A stretch of DNA of 64,000 nt from Rhea pennata (GCF_028389875.1 NC_084666.1:59590422-59654421), one strand, 5' to 3'. Counted from the first letter of the stretch, positions 1 to 14,801 are shown. Translations and numbers: made by a program. The notes: generated by a model not told the origin, from the sequence alone.

Positions 1-1064
1 ACATTCCAGCTTGGTCTGTGAGAAGTAGATTGTGAAGAGAAAGAAGCTAAAGTGAACTATCAATAGGTTAATTCCATTCCAAAATACTAGATATTGCCTG
101 AAGTCATCCTGTGGCTCATTGTATATATTATACAGCTGGAAGCTTAAGTACTCCAAAAATTTCAGATAAAATTAGCTTTACAGAATAGCAGATTTGCTAA
201 TTTAGTCTTCTACACCTGTAAACAGTCACTTATAATATTTTCAGTAATGACAGGATACAAAACTAAATCTACTGATGAGCGTAATTGTATTTGCTTCTGT
301 CTGTATTACTCGTAGGTTATTTGTGCATAGAATATAACCTTTATGGATAGAATATATCTACCAAACTCAGTATAAAACGTTTTAGAGAAATAACTAGGCA
401 GTAGTTGTTTTAAAATTTTCTGGTAGGTTTGAGTTACCAAGTGACTATCAGTGTTAGTAAACTGGTAGAAATTTGGACAAGGTTTTCAAATTGATTCCAT
501 GCTTCTTGTGAGGAAAAACGGAATATAAGTTGATCACAGCTGAGAAGTCCCTCAGCAGCAGCTTTTTCATATGGTAAACTGCATCAAAATGGTGTTTTCA
601 CCAAAGAAGTTCACAAGGATCTGCCAGAATTGCAACAGATAATTATTATCTTCAAAAGTTTTAAGTCATTTAAGTATCCTTTTTGGTATTTTCAAAATAC
701 ACACATCAGCCATTGAAACCTACTGGGTTTGCTAAAGGGCAAATTATGCATGCTCTCTGGATTTCACAAGTTTTATCTGAAGAATTCATTAGCTCACTGA
801 ACTATTAGAGCTTAAGTCTATTCTGTCCCTTTCATTAGAAACAGAGACACCTAACTATGCTGTTTCTTCTATCAAAGGTGTCATACCGACTATTAATGAT
901 TTTTACCTTGCAGTCTGTATGATAGCCAAAACTTAAATTTTTGTCATGTGAGTACATGTTGACTTCCTTGATTTAGGAAGAAGGGAAGAATCAAAGAAAC
1001 TAGTCATTGTAATTATTGCTTACATCACGATTTGCCAAAATGTCACAAATTGCTTTTTTTGCAG

Positions 1065-1202
1065 GTGCTTCTTGATCTTGCCAGCCTGATTTTTGAAGAG
1101 CAGCAATCTTTGGAAGTAATTTTGAAGAAGATAGCTGCCACTATAATATCTTTTATGCAAGTGCAGAGGTGCACCATTTTTATAGTGGATGAAGATTGTA
1201 CT
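1065..1202 (+). CDS. PDE5A: PDE5A exon, start of visible GAF-B domain
   Basis: Encodes 46 residues from [14 protein letters not shown] to FIVDEDCT, phase 0 at both ends. A T-rich tract and tttgcag precede it and GTGAGT follows it. This is the helix and first strands of the second GAF domain, which supports dimerisation and relays the cGMP-binding state of GAF-A to the catalytic domain. Nearly every residue agrees with mammalian PDE5A as I recall it. The frame continues into the intron for 17 codons before a stop, which is read-through, not an alternative protein. Confidence 0.95.
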
Positions 1203-2557
1203 GTGAGTATGTTTATTTTATTTAAAGATGGAAGTGCTTATCCCTGGGACCAGTAAGGGCTTCCTCCATTTTCATTCAGTAGCATTTCACACCTGGAGTA
1301 TGTTCTGTTGCCTTTGCCTGCTCTGCCTTTGCTTTTATAGACTCATTCAGGTTAGATGTTGATTTGGGAGGCTAGGTCCTTGGGTAGACTATACTCTGCT
1401 ATTTATGTAGTCATTTTGCATTGCCTGTTGGTAAAGTAAGACTTTAAGTTCTCCACATGGCTGTTCCCCACTCCCACCAGTTGGTATTGTGGTTCTCTTA
1501 TGGCAAACGTAGAGACTTTGAACGTAGAACTCTTGTATAACTTGTTTTCTTGACTACTGTTGTAGGAAGGAAAAACAGAAAAGGCTGGAAGGAAAACAAT
1601 GTGGCCTTTACTTGCTGTGCAGAAGCACTCTTGACTGCATTTTTTCTTTCTTGGGTATATCTACACAGAGAGTATCTAAACAGGATCACGGAGTGTCCCA
1701 AGATCCTGGCTCATTGGAACAAAGCACAGCTCCTTTCCACCTCCATTTCTTGCCTATTGAAAACAGGCTACAGAATGCCAAGCAGGATATTGTGTGCCTC
1801 AGTTTTGTACTGGCATTCCTAGTTTTACTACTCTTTAGGGGTATGAGTGTACTAAGATCTGGAAGCGAGGTAGTGTTTGCATGTCCTGTAGCACAGACAT
1901 AGCCTTCGTCTTCACTTATGTTTATCTGCCATCACCACATCACTCCTGCATACAAGCACACACTCCTGCATTACAAGAATAAGGGAGAATTTACTTAATT
2001 TTTGTATTCACACACACAGTCTGTGCAGGTTAGTTAAACTCCAGAACCTAGTTTCTGGTCTGTAGTTTTAATCTTTAGTACAGACAGAATCTCATTTCTT
2101 AATATTTGAGAAGTCTAAATGTAGGCAAAAAAAAAAGCTACATGAAAAGCAACAAAGAGACCTGTCAATAAGTTTAAAAGGCTCTGATGTCCCAGCCTGT
2201 CCAAGTAAAGCAGAAGGTATGCACTCCTGTTCTGGAACTGGATGAATGTTAAAATATGGAAGTTCTATGCTAACAGATAAATATAGCACAGCTTATAAAT
2301 ACTGGCATTTCTTAGAGTGAATGATCAGTAAGTAGAGATTCAAGAGACTTCAATGATATTTAAAGATGCATTTTAAGATATTTTTGAGGTACAATCCTGA
2401 TCTGTTGACACTAGATGTGAAACACAATTAGATAATTTTATACTTGCCCTTATTCATTAGGAGGAGATGATTGCAACAGACTTTTTTTTTCCACAATTAC
2501 TACTATAACTTCTTACAACCACAACCCTGTATTGAAAAAATCCTCTTTGTATTTCAG

Positions 2558-2625
2558 GATTCATTTTGTAGTGTTTTTCACATGGAATCTGAGGAATTAG
2601 AAGATTCAGCTGAAAATCTCAAGAG
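2558..2625 (+). CDS. PDE5A: PDE5A exon, GAF-B
   Basis: A 68-nt exon (DSFCSVFHMESEELEDSAEN then LK) between tatttcag and GTAAAA. It starts in phase 0 and ends two bases into an arginine codon completed by the next exon. It includes the FHMExEEL segment of GAF-B. The acidic stretch after it is the most divergent part of this domain. Too short to stand out as an open frame; found by following the splice phase. Confidence 0.92.
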
Positions 2626-4030
2626 GTAAAACAATTTATTCAAATTTTGGTTCATTTTGGGAGCATGTTGAAGAAATTAGAGTTTTAAGGTTCTTTCTTA
2701 TGAAAAAAATAATTATTTTTTCTAAGTTTCTTAGTATCATGTATTATCACTATTTGCTGTGGAGCAGGCATGGCCCTGAAATAATGTATATAACTTCTAT
2801 TGCCTTAAACAGGTCACACTGAGAGCAGAATAGGAAAATAAGGTATATTCTTTTCTCTCTGGCAGGTCTCAGTATCCATAAAAGTCTTACTTTTGTAGTT
2901 CTATTTTTTTATACTACATTTAATTTCTGTAATTATCTCTTTTTCTTTTCTGCTTTTTAATTAACTGTATTAGATGGTGGTAACACAAAACAGTTTAAAA
3001 AAACACATACTTTTTTTCCTGAAGAAGAACGCAAAAGCACTCAGCACACTTCCAGCAACTCCTGATGCTCCCTTAAATACAAGCTAGGCAAAATGGAAAA
3101 TCCAACATAGTAATGTAACTTTATTTGCAAGGAATTGGGACAGAGAAGAAAAACTCCCTCTTTCTCACTCCATTGCTCATGTGCTGCCCTGATTTGACTG
3201 TGCCATGGAAGAGAGAAGGGAAGTTGTTTGTTAACTAAGCAACTCTATACAATTAGGTACTCCCTTTATTTCACAAATCTAATGTCAAGTATCAGTTACA
3301 GAGCCCTTACAAAAACATTACCAGTGTGATATTTAGATAGAATGGACTTCCACGCAGATTCTTGAGCAAGGCTTTAAATGATAAAAATAATCTGGTAAAG
3401 CAAAATAAATCTTGGGGCTAAATTTAAGATACAGAAAATTATTTTGGGTTTAAGACTTCTATGTTCATAGTAATTTATAACCTAAGGCTCCTAGTTAGAT
3501 TTTGAGCTCTGCTTATATGCTTTGAATAACAGCCTTCTGGTTTAACATGCTTACTCTTGCTGTTGTTAATAAAAACAATAATGCAGTAAGCCAGTACTCA
3601 AAACCTCCAGACAAGGGGTCAGCCCCTTTGCAGTAGGTATTGTGCAAATGCACAAATAAACATCCTGGCCATAAAGAGCTTATAAAATACAGATCTGAAC
3701 TTGGAAAGTTCTGAAACATTGGTACCAACATAGACTGAACAAAGATTGAACAAATTAGTGGCCTGTCATATAGCTGAAGTTACCTATTTGCCTAATCTTC
3801 TTTAAGATCACAGCTCGGAGAAGATCTAAAAATAAAATAATAAATGCATTTCAAGACTAAGCCTTCGAGGTGTATAAAAAGTGAAAATTAATTTTGTGGG
3901 CTTGTCTAGAATTCATCTCTAAGAAATCTGGTAGACTGCTATCTATTGGAAAGTATCCACTTTAGTAGATACTAATCATGATATTAACACTTTCTATTTG
4001 TGACTTTTAACAACATTTTATAAAGTAATT

Positions 4031-4140
4031 TATAATGAAGGATAAGCATTATTTTCATTTTATAGATAGGGAAACTGAGTTAAAAAACATGATCAAGTGA
4101 ATCAGGAATAAAGTCCTGAACTTCCAACTTTCAGTTGTCT
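4031..4140 (-). repeat. Decayed MIR-type SINE
   Basis: On the + strand the stretch reads attttcattttatagatag, then ggaaactgag, and a later block resembling the reverse complement of the MIR 3' half (in which 'fractions' of TTTTACAGATGAGGAAACTGAG recur). It lies in a PDE5A intron. Identification is from memory of the MIR consensus; divergence is high. Confidence 0.5.
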
Positions 4141-5800
4141 TCAAGAAGCCATCAAGAATTTCAATTGGGAGGAAAGGAAAGAAATAGAAATAGTTGGATT
4201 CAAATATGCAAACTAAATAGTTTCCATATTTAGTCTGAGCTGCCGTATTTAAATTCTGAAAATGACTGGCACCAATACTTTTTTCTGTCATTGAAAGCTG
4301 TTCTTTCAAATAATATCAAAAGAGTGATACATAGCTGCATATAAAGTGCACTACTGCATATGTAGTGTCCAGAAAGAAAACAGAGATTTTTGTATCCATT
4401 GGGCTTTTTTTGCAGGGAACATTTCCTATGGGAAATTTAACTACACATATTTGGAAATTAAGTCCAAAGAGTGTAGCATAAGCAAGTAAAAACTGTTGAG
4501 CTCTGTTATGATCTTAGACAACATGAAATCAGAAGATATAGAGGTACAAAGGATAGTAAGATCACAGGATAAAAGGGAAATTTTCTGTTTACTTCCTCCT
4601 CCATACTATGGGGATGGTAAAGTGAAAGAATTTACCCTTTCTATTCATTATTCCTTTCACGCTTACTAGTTAATGCACTACAAATCTAATTTACTGCTTT
4701 TATGGGCCATTAGTAAATTATTCCTCACAACTGATAGGGAGGGAATGCTGGCTTGCAATTAATTGTATATCTGACTCTTGTTCAGCACAGACAGCACAGT
4801 TGCTTGCTGCCGTATACTAAGGACTGTATTATGTTTCAGCCATTGGAGTTAAACTTCTGCTATGTTCTAAGGTCACAGGTTTGGGGAGACAGAAGTATAA
4901 TGACACAGATCAGATGGGAAGTATTACTTACAAGATAAAACTTTTGGCTGATTATATAATCAAGGACCCTGAACCAAATTCCAAATCAGATGGGTTTTCA
5001 GAATTGTGAGGTGTCGCCATGTATAACCAAGTTAAATAAAGAACAATTCCCTTCCCCCAGTACTGCGAACATCCCTTGGATATGCATTTACAGCAGAAGG
5101 ATAACTAGAGTCAAATCCAGTATCAGAGGGAAACTGCAGAGACTTGTGAATAAGCACATATGAAGACGTGTATTCCTCCAAAACAAGCAAAGGGGTCAAT
5201 AGAATTAAAATGCCTAAATTAAATAAATCATGGCTATAAAATTAGGAGAGAAATGATTGATTTTGTAATGATTTTTTATGACCTCATTTGGAAAATCAGA
5301 AATTCTATTTCAGTAATATGATCCCCATGCAACTGATCACAAATTTACTTTCAGAACACATTTGAAATGAACTTAGAATCAGAAAATTCACAATGTTACC
5401 AGCTGCATTCGGTGAATTTTACCTGGTAGTGATTTTTCAAGTGTCCCAGATTTGTGAAGGAATATTATTTTTAAAAAGTTCTGTTTATTTCACTGTGAAC
5501 ACTTTTGTTCATTAATTATCCTTCATCTACATAAGCTGTACTCATTTGATAATTTTTTAAGTTTGGTGTTTCTGACTTACTTAACATTTTAGAAAGTTAA
5601 AGAAATGGTGTAGCAGTTTTGTGATGGAATGCTGATGACAGCTAGATTAGGAGACAGGATTTGAAATCAGCTCCATTATATAGATATTGATTATATTTTT
5701 TGTTGGTTTATACTGGAAAAATTTTTACAATTACCTACTTTGCGTAATGATACAACCTATTGTCATATGACACATGTAATAGGAATGTTCTGTCTTTCAG

Positions 5801-5909
5801 AGACTATGATACAAACAAAATCAATTATATGTATGCTGAATATGTCAAGAATACAATGCAGCCCCTCAATATCCCAGATGTCTGCAAAGATAGAAGATTT
5901 CCCTGGACA
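5801..5909 (+). CDS. PDE5A: PDE5A exon, GAF-B
   Basis: A 109-nt exon between tctttcag and GTAAGT. The first base completes the split arginine, then it reads [20 protein letters not shown] and on to CKDRRFPWT, ending in phase 0. The [15 protein letters not shown] and NIPDV blocks are characteristic of PDE5A GAF-B. Confidence 0.94.
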
Positions 5910-8858
5910 GTAAGTAAAATACGCTTAGGTTTGAAATTCAGAAATGGAAAATATTTTTCTGTTTTTTCTCTCCAGTCTTTTTTGCTTTCCCCTCATTATT
6001 CCTGTTTTGTTAATTGGAAGGCAGAGTTTTTTCAATGTTCATTATCAATGTGCAAATAATACAATACTCAAACAGAGTGAGCAAGGTGACCAGCAGAGGG
6101 TTTTCTCCCAATAGCCTTTATTAAAAAGGCCTAACATTTGTCTGTCAATCAATTCACACTGCAAGGTTGAGAGGTAGCAGTATATTCTAAGGAAAGCATC
6201 TGAGTGAAGAACAGCTGGAGGTTTTCAAAGTAATCCTCTGTAGTTTATTGCGGTTGTTGGGAGGGTCTCGGAAGTTACCTCCCGTTCATTCCCTCCTTTC
6301 CCTCTTGCTCTGGCAAAGACTAATGTTATGGATGCAGATTCTCTGCTGTTTTGAAGGAACAGCTTCACGTTTCTTTGGCAGATTATGCTTCACGCTTCAT
6401 TAAGCAGTGTCAGCTTGTGGTATGGTGACCCACAGACAGATAGGGGAGAGTTGGGAGGGAAGGTCACTTGGCAAGATTCTGACTAAAGTCATGTTGTCTT
6501 TTAAAATCATTGTCAACAAAAAACAAAGTTTGGTCAACAAAAACCAAACTTCTATTTTTCTGTCAATGAAGAAACTAAGAACAGTATCTGCTCTTCTTGT
6601 TATATTTAAGCCTCTCTCATGCTTAAGCCTGAGGGGCTCAGGTAGAGGCTAGTAAGAGGAAGGAGGAGGTATTATGGGACCAGATAAGTTTTTACCAAAC
6701 AGTTTACCAAACCCATTCAGAGTTGAGCAATGGGAAGGTCAGGAAGTACTATGTTCAGTGTGACTGTTTCAGTAAGTGGAAAGGAGGAGCAGGCTCACAC
6801 CGGTGAGCTGAGTTGCTTCACTTTTTCTGTGTGCGAGGTTTCACTGCTGTTCTGGAGTAGGATTCTATGAAGGACTGAGCGATGCAGCAATTGAGAGCTC
6901 AGCACTTCACAGTATAAGGCCCAACGCTATCTCAATTGGAAGAGTAGAAGAAAAAACAGAATCAGATGGATGTACTCTATTGTATCAATAAAGAAATAGA
7001 TGACTATTTGAAGACATTTTAAAATGGAAAAAATACCTTGAGAGTCATTTCATACAAAAGCCTTTCCCTTTGTCAATGCAGTCCCTGTGGCTGCATCTCC
7101 ACCACTGTGCAGAGGCAGTTTCAAGGCTGCTGAAAGCTGAAGTACCCTAACATGAGGGAAATTCAAGATGTACCTGGTGCCCCAAAACCCTGGGTTGCCT
7201 CTTTTTTTAAAGCACTCCATGACATCCTTACTCGCTTTATGAACACACTCTGGTGCTTTTTAGCTGCTTTGGTGGCCTCAACCACTGATGCAGTGATATG
7301 AGGCAGACCAGACAGCTTATTTCTTCCATGGTGGAGGCCTGTTCTTGCCCGTCTCAGGTTCAGGCTACCTACAGTGACAATACAGAAGCCACATGCTAAG
7401 CCTTAGCACTCGTGTGCACAAGTTCTTCCCTGAATCAACAAAATTAGTGCAGCATAGACAAAGTTTGAATATCTATATTGGCTCTTTTAGCCATTTACTC
7501 CTGCTGTTGTTTGGTCTCCTTCCTGTTCATTAATACTGGGTCAGGCATTTTTTTAAGCACTATGCACTGTGGTCTTATCTACAACCAAGCTAAATTTGAA
7601 TTACAATGAACTTTACTATGAAACAGCAGGTTCTACTCACAGTAGCCACAAACCAGTTTTCATGCAAGTTTGACTTCACTGTTTCTCAGCTGACCTTGCA
7701 GGAGAGGTCTAGCAACAGATGCAGATTTTCCTCCCTTTTTTACAGCTAATTTCACAGGTATGTCTTTCAAGACCACAGTTCAGAAACCAGGAAATTCTAC
7801 TTGTCAGTTATTTCATCTATTATCTTGCTAATAAGCTACTACTTATTAAGTCTCTGGAGTCATATGAAGAATCTGACATGATGTAAATCTTTCAAATTCT
7901 CTCCAAAAAATCCTGCTTCCCCTCTCCCATTATAAGCATTTGTGCAATGCCTGCAGAGAAACAATCTCCAACCACTTGCACAGCACCAAATATTAACATA
8001 TTAAAGCAGCAATACTAAAAAAAACCAAACAAACAATCTTTGGATCTGAAATATTACTGTGTATATGTTTTTCCTTTTTTCTTTTTTCTTTTTTTTTTTT
8101 TTGCTTTACATACAATCAGAGAGTGGACCATATTTATCTCTTAGCAACTGCCATGTTACTCCAGGACTAAGTGCAACAGAAAAGAACTGAGGACTTCTCT
8201 CACTAGATATTTGAAAAAGATATATTGTCTTTTTGTTCCACCCTTCCCTCCCCTTCCCTAAATAAATTCAATTTCCTTCACTTGGAGCATGAGATAAACT
8301 GACAGCAATGAAAAGACTGCCGAAATGTTGACCTTTTAGAAAACTAGGCATGCTTTGAATCATAACTTTGATCTCCACTAAGGCATATTTCATGGCCATG
8401 GTGGATTAAATATCTCTTTAATCAAGGAATCTCAAACAAACCAAAAGGGCTGCTGAAAATTTTAGTATCATTAAATACACAATTAGGAAAATGCCAGGTA
8501 GCCACTCTTCTTTTATGAAATCTCTTTCAGAGATTCAGTGCATGCGTGCACAACTGTCATTTTCATGAAAGTGGTACCTTCTAAGGAAAGAATCTATTAT
8601 CAGATTAGCACATGGACATACATCACTGTAAACTCCTACTGAATGATTATCATCATCTGTATTATTATTTACCAAAGCTTGTATCAAATACAGTGTTTAT
8701 TATTACTGACCAAAGATGTGCAAACTCTTTGAAAACATGGTTCCTCTGGAAAAAAAGTATGTAAACCAAGCAATTTTAGATCTCAGCTTGCAGTTTTTTC
8801 ACTTTAAGCTAAAACTTGTTTGTAAAATTGTAACTTTATTTTTTTGTTTGTTTAACAG

Positions 8859-8943
8859 AATGACAATGCAGAGAATGTAAGCCAACACATAAAGAGTTTG
8901 CTGTGTACACCAATCAAAAATGGGAAAAAGAATAAAGTGATAG
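8859..8943 (+). CDS. PDE5A: PDE5A exon, GAF-B
   Basis: An 85-nt exon between tttaacag and GTGGGT. It reads [13 protein letters not shown], then [15 protein letters not shown], and ends one base into a glycine codon. The first 13 residues form a variable loop that looks one residue shorter than the mammalian loop as I recall it; the following strand is highly conserved. The donor (ATAG/GTGGGT) is weaker than its neighbours but keeps the phase. Confidence 0.93.
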
Positions 8944-9189
8944 GTGGGTAACTTTACAAAAAACAAGTCGTACATTTCATAGAAGTAGCAAGCCACATGC
9001 TCCACAGTAAAAGCCTGGCAATATAGAATCTAAAAGCATGGGAAAAGATCCTTAATTATTGTGCTTTCAGCTAAGATCACTGCAACCTTCACTGTAAACT
9101 GCTTACCAAATTACCGTCTAAAATATCCCTATGATATTTCTCTGGTTTTGTAGCTTCTTTGCATTTGATAATGTTCTGTAAGTAAAATT

Positions 9190-9231
9190 ATTTTCACCAT
9201 TCCCTGTTCAGAATGGTGAAAATCTGTTCAG
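9190..9231. repeat. 12-bp inverted repeat with overlapping 8-bp direct repeat
   Basis: attttcaccatt (9190-9201) and its exact reverse complement aatggtgaaaat (9212-9223) flank a 10-base loop. The octamer ctgttcag occurs at 9204-9211 and again at 9224-9231, immediately after the second arm. Located in a PDE5A intron. No surrounding gene feature explains it. Confidence 0.85.
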
Positions 9232-9539
9232 AGGGTAAGATCTCACTCTTGTTTGTGCACATCTTTTGAAAGGCAGTAAAAGACAGAAAAGATATGTACC
9301 AGCAAATAAGCTCTCCAGGCCTGAGCTGTCTGTAGTGCTGGGCTGTAAGGGAACAGCGACTGCAACCTGGAAGTCTCGCGCTGGGGAAGGCAAGCTGAAC
9401 TGCCCAGACATTGCCACTTTCCTCAAATGAGACTTCGTTACAAAAAGACGCATACATTAGAAGGCGAAGTGATGTTCACTTTTGATGCTGTGAATTGCCC
9501 TTTGGAGGTGCCTGCTTCTATCTGTGGATTATATGGGGA

Positions 9540-9840
9540 GCCTACAATCCCACGTTAAGACACTAGATAGGTGCCTAAAGTTACCTAGTGTAAATACCTT
9601 CTGTAGAGCCTCCTCTGCTTTTTCTAGCACTGTTTTTCTTCTACATTAAAGAGTGACCACTGGATTCCTGGGGTAAAAATTTCAGAAGTAATTTGACATC
9701 ACTTAGGTCCACAAAAGCCTACAGCCTTATGCAGACTTAGAAGCCTTGTTCTCTTTAATTTCCTAAAAATACTTAGGTAGCTGTGGTCTGGATCCTCAAA
9801 GATAAGTATGTACCTAAACTGTTTTGAGGATCTGGTCCTA
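9540..9840. repeat. Possible MITE remnant
   Basis: Contains aggtgcctaaagttaccta near the start and an imperfect inverted repeat near the end: ctggatcctcaaa at 9788-9800 and tttgaggatctgg at 9823-9835. Motifs of the type 'gaggatctggtcc' are common in MITE-like families of turtles, crocodilians and birds. Assignment is tentative. Confidence 0.3.
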
Positions 9841-12800
9841 ATAATGCTTCAGAGAATAAGCTTAATAACTTGTAAGACTTCTACTGGGTTTCAGATTCAC
9901 CTCAGAGAATGGGATGATGATAGTTTTTTGAAAATTGCCAGGACTTCCCTGTCCTAGGAGGAATAGAATAAATGTAAGACTGGTTTGCCGACATCAGTAA
10001 GTTCCACAAATAAATAGAACATATAATGTACTGATTTTCAGACAGCAGCATGAGTTGAACATCCTCATCTTCATGAAAATTGACAAGGAAACATTTCAGA
10101 GTTCCAAGGATGCATTTTTTTACAAGTCTTCAAGTAATCATCCTTGAGAATTGTGGCAGTACTGCCTAATCAATGTCTGTAGGAAGTATGAAGCCCCTTT
10201 TCATGAAGACAGATTTTTTTTTCAACGCTCAAAGCAGACAAACATTGCTACCTAATACAGTTCTGTGAAGTTTCCTTTAATACTGGCTTCTTCAATGAGA
10301 TCCTTTATTACTTTAAGTATTCTACCAGACCCACAAGACAAAGATGAAGATTGAACTGTTGGAGCTTTAGCTAGAGATATTTCATTATGTTGTTAGCTAC
10401 TGATAAAACAGTTGCATCTGATCTCATAGAGTGGTATCATATGCTGTGGAACTTCAAACTAAAAATTTCAGTTAGGCTATCCATTTATGTGGGCTTTTTG
10501 TGGGAAATATTCTTCGAAATCTCCTAATCTCCACCTAATGTTCAGATCTTTAACAGGGCAAAAGTTGTCTTGGGGACAATACCTAGAAGTTCCTTTAGTA
10601 TACTGTATAATATTCAAGAAGATTATAGGTCTCCTTTTTTATTTTTAAGATTAGTATTCCTGAGACCAGAATTTGGGGAGTGAAGGTAGGGCAGATGGTG
10701 GGGGGAGAAGCTGTCCACAACACAACCAAGCGTATTTTACTGGCAAGAGAGATGAAAAAAAACTTTTTTATTCTCCTGACTTGTGCATTTTTCAGGTATT
10801 TGGTGAAAACTTTATAGACTCTTTCTGTGGTTTTTTAAGTATGTCCCAATAAAAGAATTTTGGGCTTCTTTAATTCTGAGGTATGGAACCCATCAATGGT
10901 TTGGGGAAGCTTTTGGAAAATGTTTCAATTAAAGAGTATTTTTTTAATATATATTACATAGTAAATTTACTGTAGTTATCTTCATTTTTAAGAGAAATTT
11001 ACAAACACTCCAAAGCTGTGTCTTTTAAGAATTTATTTGCTCTTGTGCCTTATTCTGTTTGGTCTTAAATCCTATATTTATTACATCACAGTTGCTATGG
11101 AAATAATTGTATTTTCATAAATAGGACTAAACAGAGATCTGAAAGTGAGACTGCCCTATAGAGTTTAATAAGTCAGCTTCTTTTTTCCTAGGAAAAAGTT
11201 AATCTTGTTCTTAGGGAATTCTTTTTCCCTGAAATTATGTATTTTTACTATCAATCAATCTACTACTCTCAGTCCACTGAAGTTCAGAATTCTATTTGCA
11301 ATATTCAGGTATTATAGTCCCTGCCCCAGTAGTTTACAGCTAAAGCTGATCTCTTTAGAGCAGAATCTGATACTAAAACAAGTTCCCAAAACAGAACATA
11401 CTTGGAAACAGGATAGTGTTCTTTTATTTTCACATTCAAGCTTGTACATTCAAGGCCAGTATTCTTCTAAAAACAGAGTTTTCATGTGTGCAGCATTTTT
11501 CTCTTAAGACTTCTACACTCTATTAAAAGGGAAGAAACACACGTGATCCCTCAAACTTTTTTTTTTCCTTTAATGAAATGCTTGAAGGGCTATTTTAGTA
11601 AACAAATGTAGAGTGCTAAAAGGGCAGAAACATTTCTATTTAAAAAAAGGTAGCTCTGACAAGACCTTATAGTAGATGCTGATTACGTTCACTGTTGATA
11701 CTGATATAAAACAGTATTTGTTATAATTCCTTCCTTATCCGTAAGCAGAAAGCAAATCTGGCCTCCCTGACCTTATGGTGGCAAACTGTAAGTACCAAAG
11801 GCAAGCACTCAGATTCTGTTCATGTATACCTATGTAAATCTTGCTGAAGCAAGAAAATACAAAAAATAGTAACAATGTTCTGGAAACATCATACTAAATA
11901 GTTATCTTCCCTTTCATTTTTACTGGTTAAAAATATATTTAATAGACTACTGTTTCTACTGCAAAATGTTCTTCATAAAATACATATGGTATACAAATTG
12001 ATAAGGAATTGCAATTTATAGCAAATGAAACTCTGATTTTCACTGGGCTAATTATTTGCAGTTGACCAGGAAAGAAAATGTTAGGTTTTATTCTCAAAAA
12101 TGTGGAAAGTGGGGGGAAAAACAGTTGGGTTAAAGGTAACAATAATCCACACAGCAGTTCTGCCCACAGGCATTTCATACTTGCAATGCAGCTGCTTTAA
12201 TTCACATTTTGATTTCTTATCAGAAACTGCACTTCATTAGGGAAAGCTAAGGTGAGGTATATATGTGAATTCTCCTTTGTTTAAAATGGTACCAGGGATT
12301 TTAGCTGAAGCAAGTGTTAGTAGAACTTATATGTCAGACCCCTCAATGGCATATGCACAGAAAATTCTGGTACTGAATAGAATCATTAGGAAATATTAAC
12401 ACAAAATAAACAAATACGAACATCAAAAAGCTTGATGGTAACAATCTGAATTCAGCTGGAGGCTGTTCCATGACTAGTAGACTTTGGAGCAGGCTGTAAT
12501 TCAATCACATCTTCATAGAATCAGCACTGAACTTTGAGCCTCAACTCTATTTTCTGTTTAGTTCATTTTTAAAAAAAATCCTGTACTGACTCAAATAAGG
12601 AAGTGAAAACTCTGTGTACCACTGTTTTGACTTTCATAAATGTTCTTCTGGCATGGTTACAAAAATTTAATTAGCCTCCAAAGGACAAATTGTCTTTTGG
12701 GATTAAATCAATCTAAAATACAATTAATAATAAAAGTCAAGATGAAAAGTACCCTAGAATTCTGCAAGATAATCTAGTGTGTAAAGCCTGACATTTTTGT

Positions 12801-12965
12801 TTTATAAATCCTAACAAATATTTTTGAGTCTACTAAACAACATACAGTATTTTAAGTATTTATTCTGTAATACAGTGAAATTACTCTAAAAAAATTTGGA
12901 GTGGATTCTATAGCATTCTCATTTATCACTTTTATATAAACTGTTTATTTGTACTGTAGGGCTGA

Positions 12966-13481
<516 letters not shown>

Positions 13482-14741
13482 TAACTTTATTGTATTTAGT
13501 GGTGAACCCAAATGCATCTTTTCGTCTACACAAGGCTACATGGTGGCAACATTACTCATTTGTTCTGTTGCATAGGAAGAAAAATGGTTTGGGGGATTAG
13601 GAGCTTCCTTTTCTTGTCTGAGACATTATCTTCTGTGATGATTTTGGCTCAGTCTTGTTTGTGGAGTAATGGCAACGTTACTGTATGTTTTCTGCAATTT
13701 TCTCAAGACTTCATCAAACCATATCAAGATGAACATCACCTGCTCTCTGTCTTTGAACTGGTTACTGCTAAGTTTGATGGCTGAAGAGGGTCTAAGACGT
13801 TGAGTTAGTCAGAGATGATAACTTGAAGCTGAAAGTGAAAAATTTGTAGACTTTGGATCACCTCACTTTCATTATGTAAACAGAGTGTTTCCAGAATTCC
13901 TAAAATGTGGACTATGTACCCTATAGCCTCTAAAAGAAACATTAAAACTCCCAAATAAACTTGTATTTAGTCATATGAAATGAAAAGGTGCTAAAATTAT
14001 TGTCAAAATAATTTCAGTGCTTTAAAAAAGATGAGCTGTTTGTTTATGTGACAAATTAGCAATTCTTTTACTATAACACATCACAGATAATATGGGAAGG
14101 CCATACACACAAGTTCCATAATGACAAAAAGACTGCAGATTAACATGTAAAATGGCTTCTTCATGAAATAGCTATTTTTTAGTTGCATGTATGCTAAAAA
14201 GACCTTCAGAACATTTCAATGTCCTGTTCATTCTCACAGCTAAAAAATATGAATTTATTTTGTTAATTTAAAACAAACATATTTTCTTTCAGATTTTTCT
14301 GCCAAGTTTAAGCTAGGATAAACCTCTTTCATGTATGAATAACCCCCTGAAAGGATTATTATGGCAACAATGTCAGGCCCATAATTATAGCTGTTTCTTG
14401 AATTATTTGTCTTTGAAAGTGGGGCATGAAAACTTTCCAAAGAGAAAATCAGAGTTTTTTGTTCATTTATAGAAACTATTTACATTTTCTTGGCCTAGTT
14501 AGCTCAAGAAGGCTTTGTGAGATTTGTAAAAGCTGCAGATATCTCCCCAGATGCCTTTAGAGAGCTCCTTTAAAATCAGTAGGGGCCCTGAATTGACACT
14601 AGGTTTCAGTAAGTGCATTGCATTGCAGGACTGCAGCTGCAGACTGCAACTTCTCTTTTAGAAAAAAAAAAAAAACAAAAAACTACTTTTCATGATACTG
14701 CACTTTTGTTTGTACTAAGGGTTCTTTTTCTCCTCCTGCAG

Positions 14742-14801
14742 GTTCTCTCATACCATGCTTCTGCTGCTGAGGAGGAAACGAGGGAGCTGCAGGTAACAGC
14801 G
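14742..14801 (+). CDS. PDE5A: PDE5A exon, linker helix, with two possible donors
   Basis: Follows tcctcctgcag. With the downstream donor (GCG/GTAATT at 14802) the exon is 60 nt and reads VLSYHASAAEEETRELQVTA, so the protein length through this point matches mammalian PDE5A, which has SLA where this has VTA. An upstream in-frame donor (CAG/GTAACA at 14793) would give 51 nt and drop Val-Thr-Ala. The upstream site fits the donor consensus at least as well. I chose the longer form because it preserves the length of the family; which site is used is not settled by sequence alone. The residues belong to the linker between GAF-B and the catalytic domain. Confidence 0.85.
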
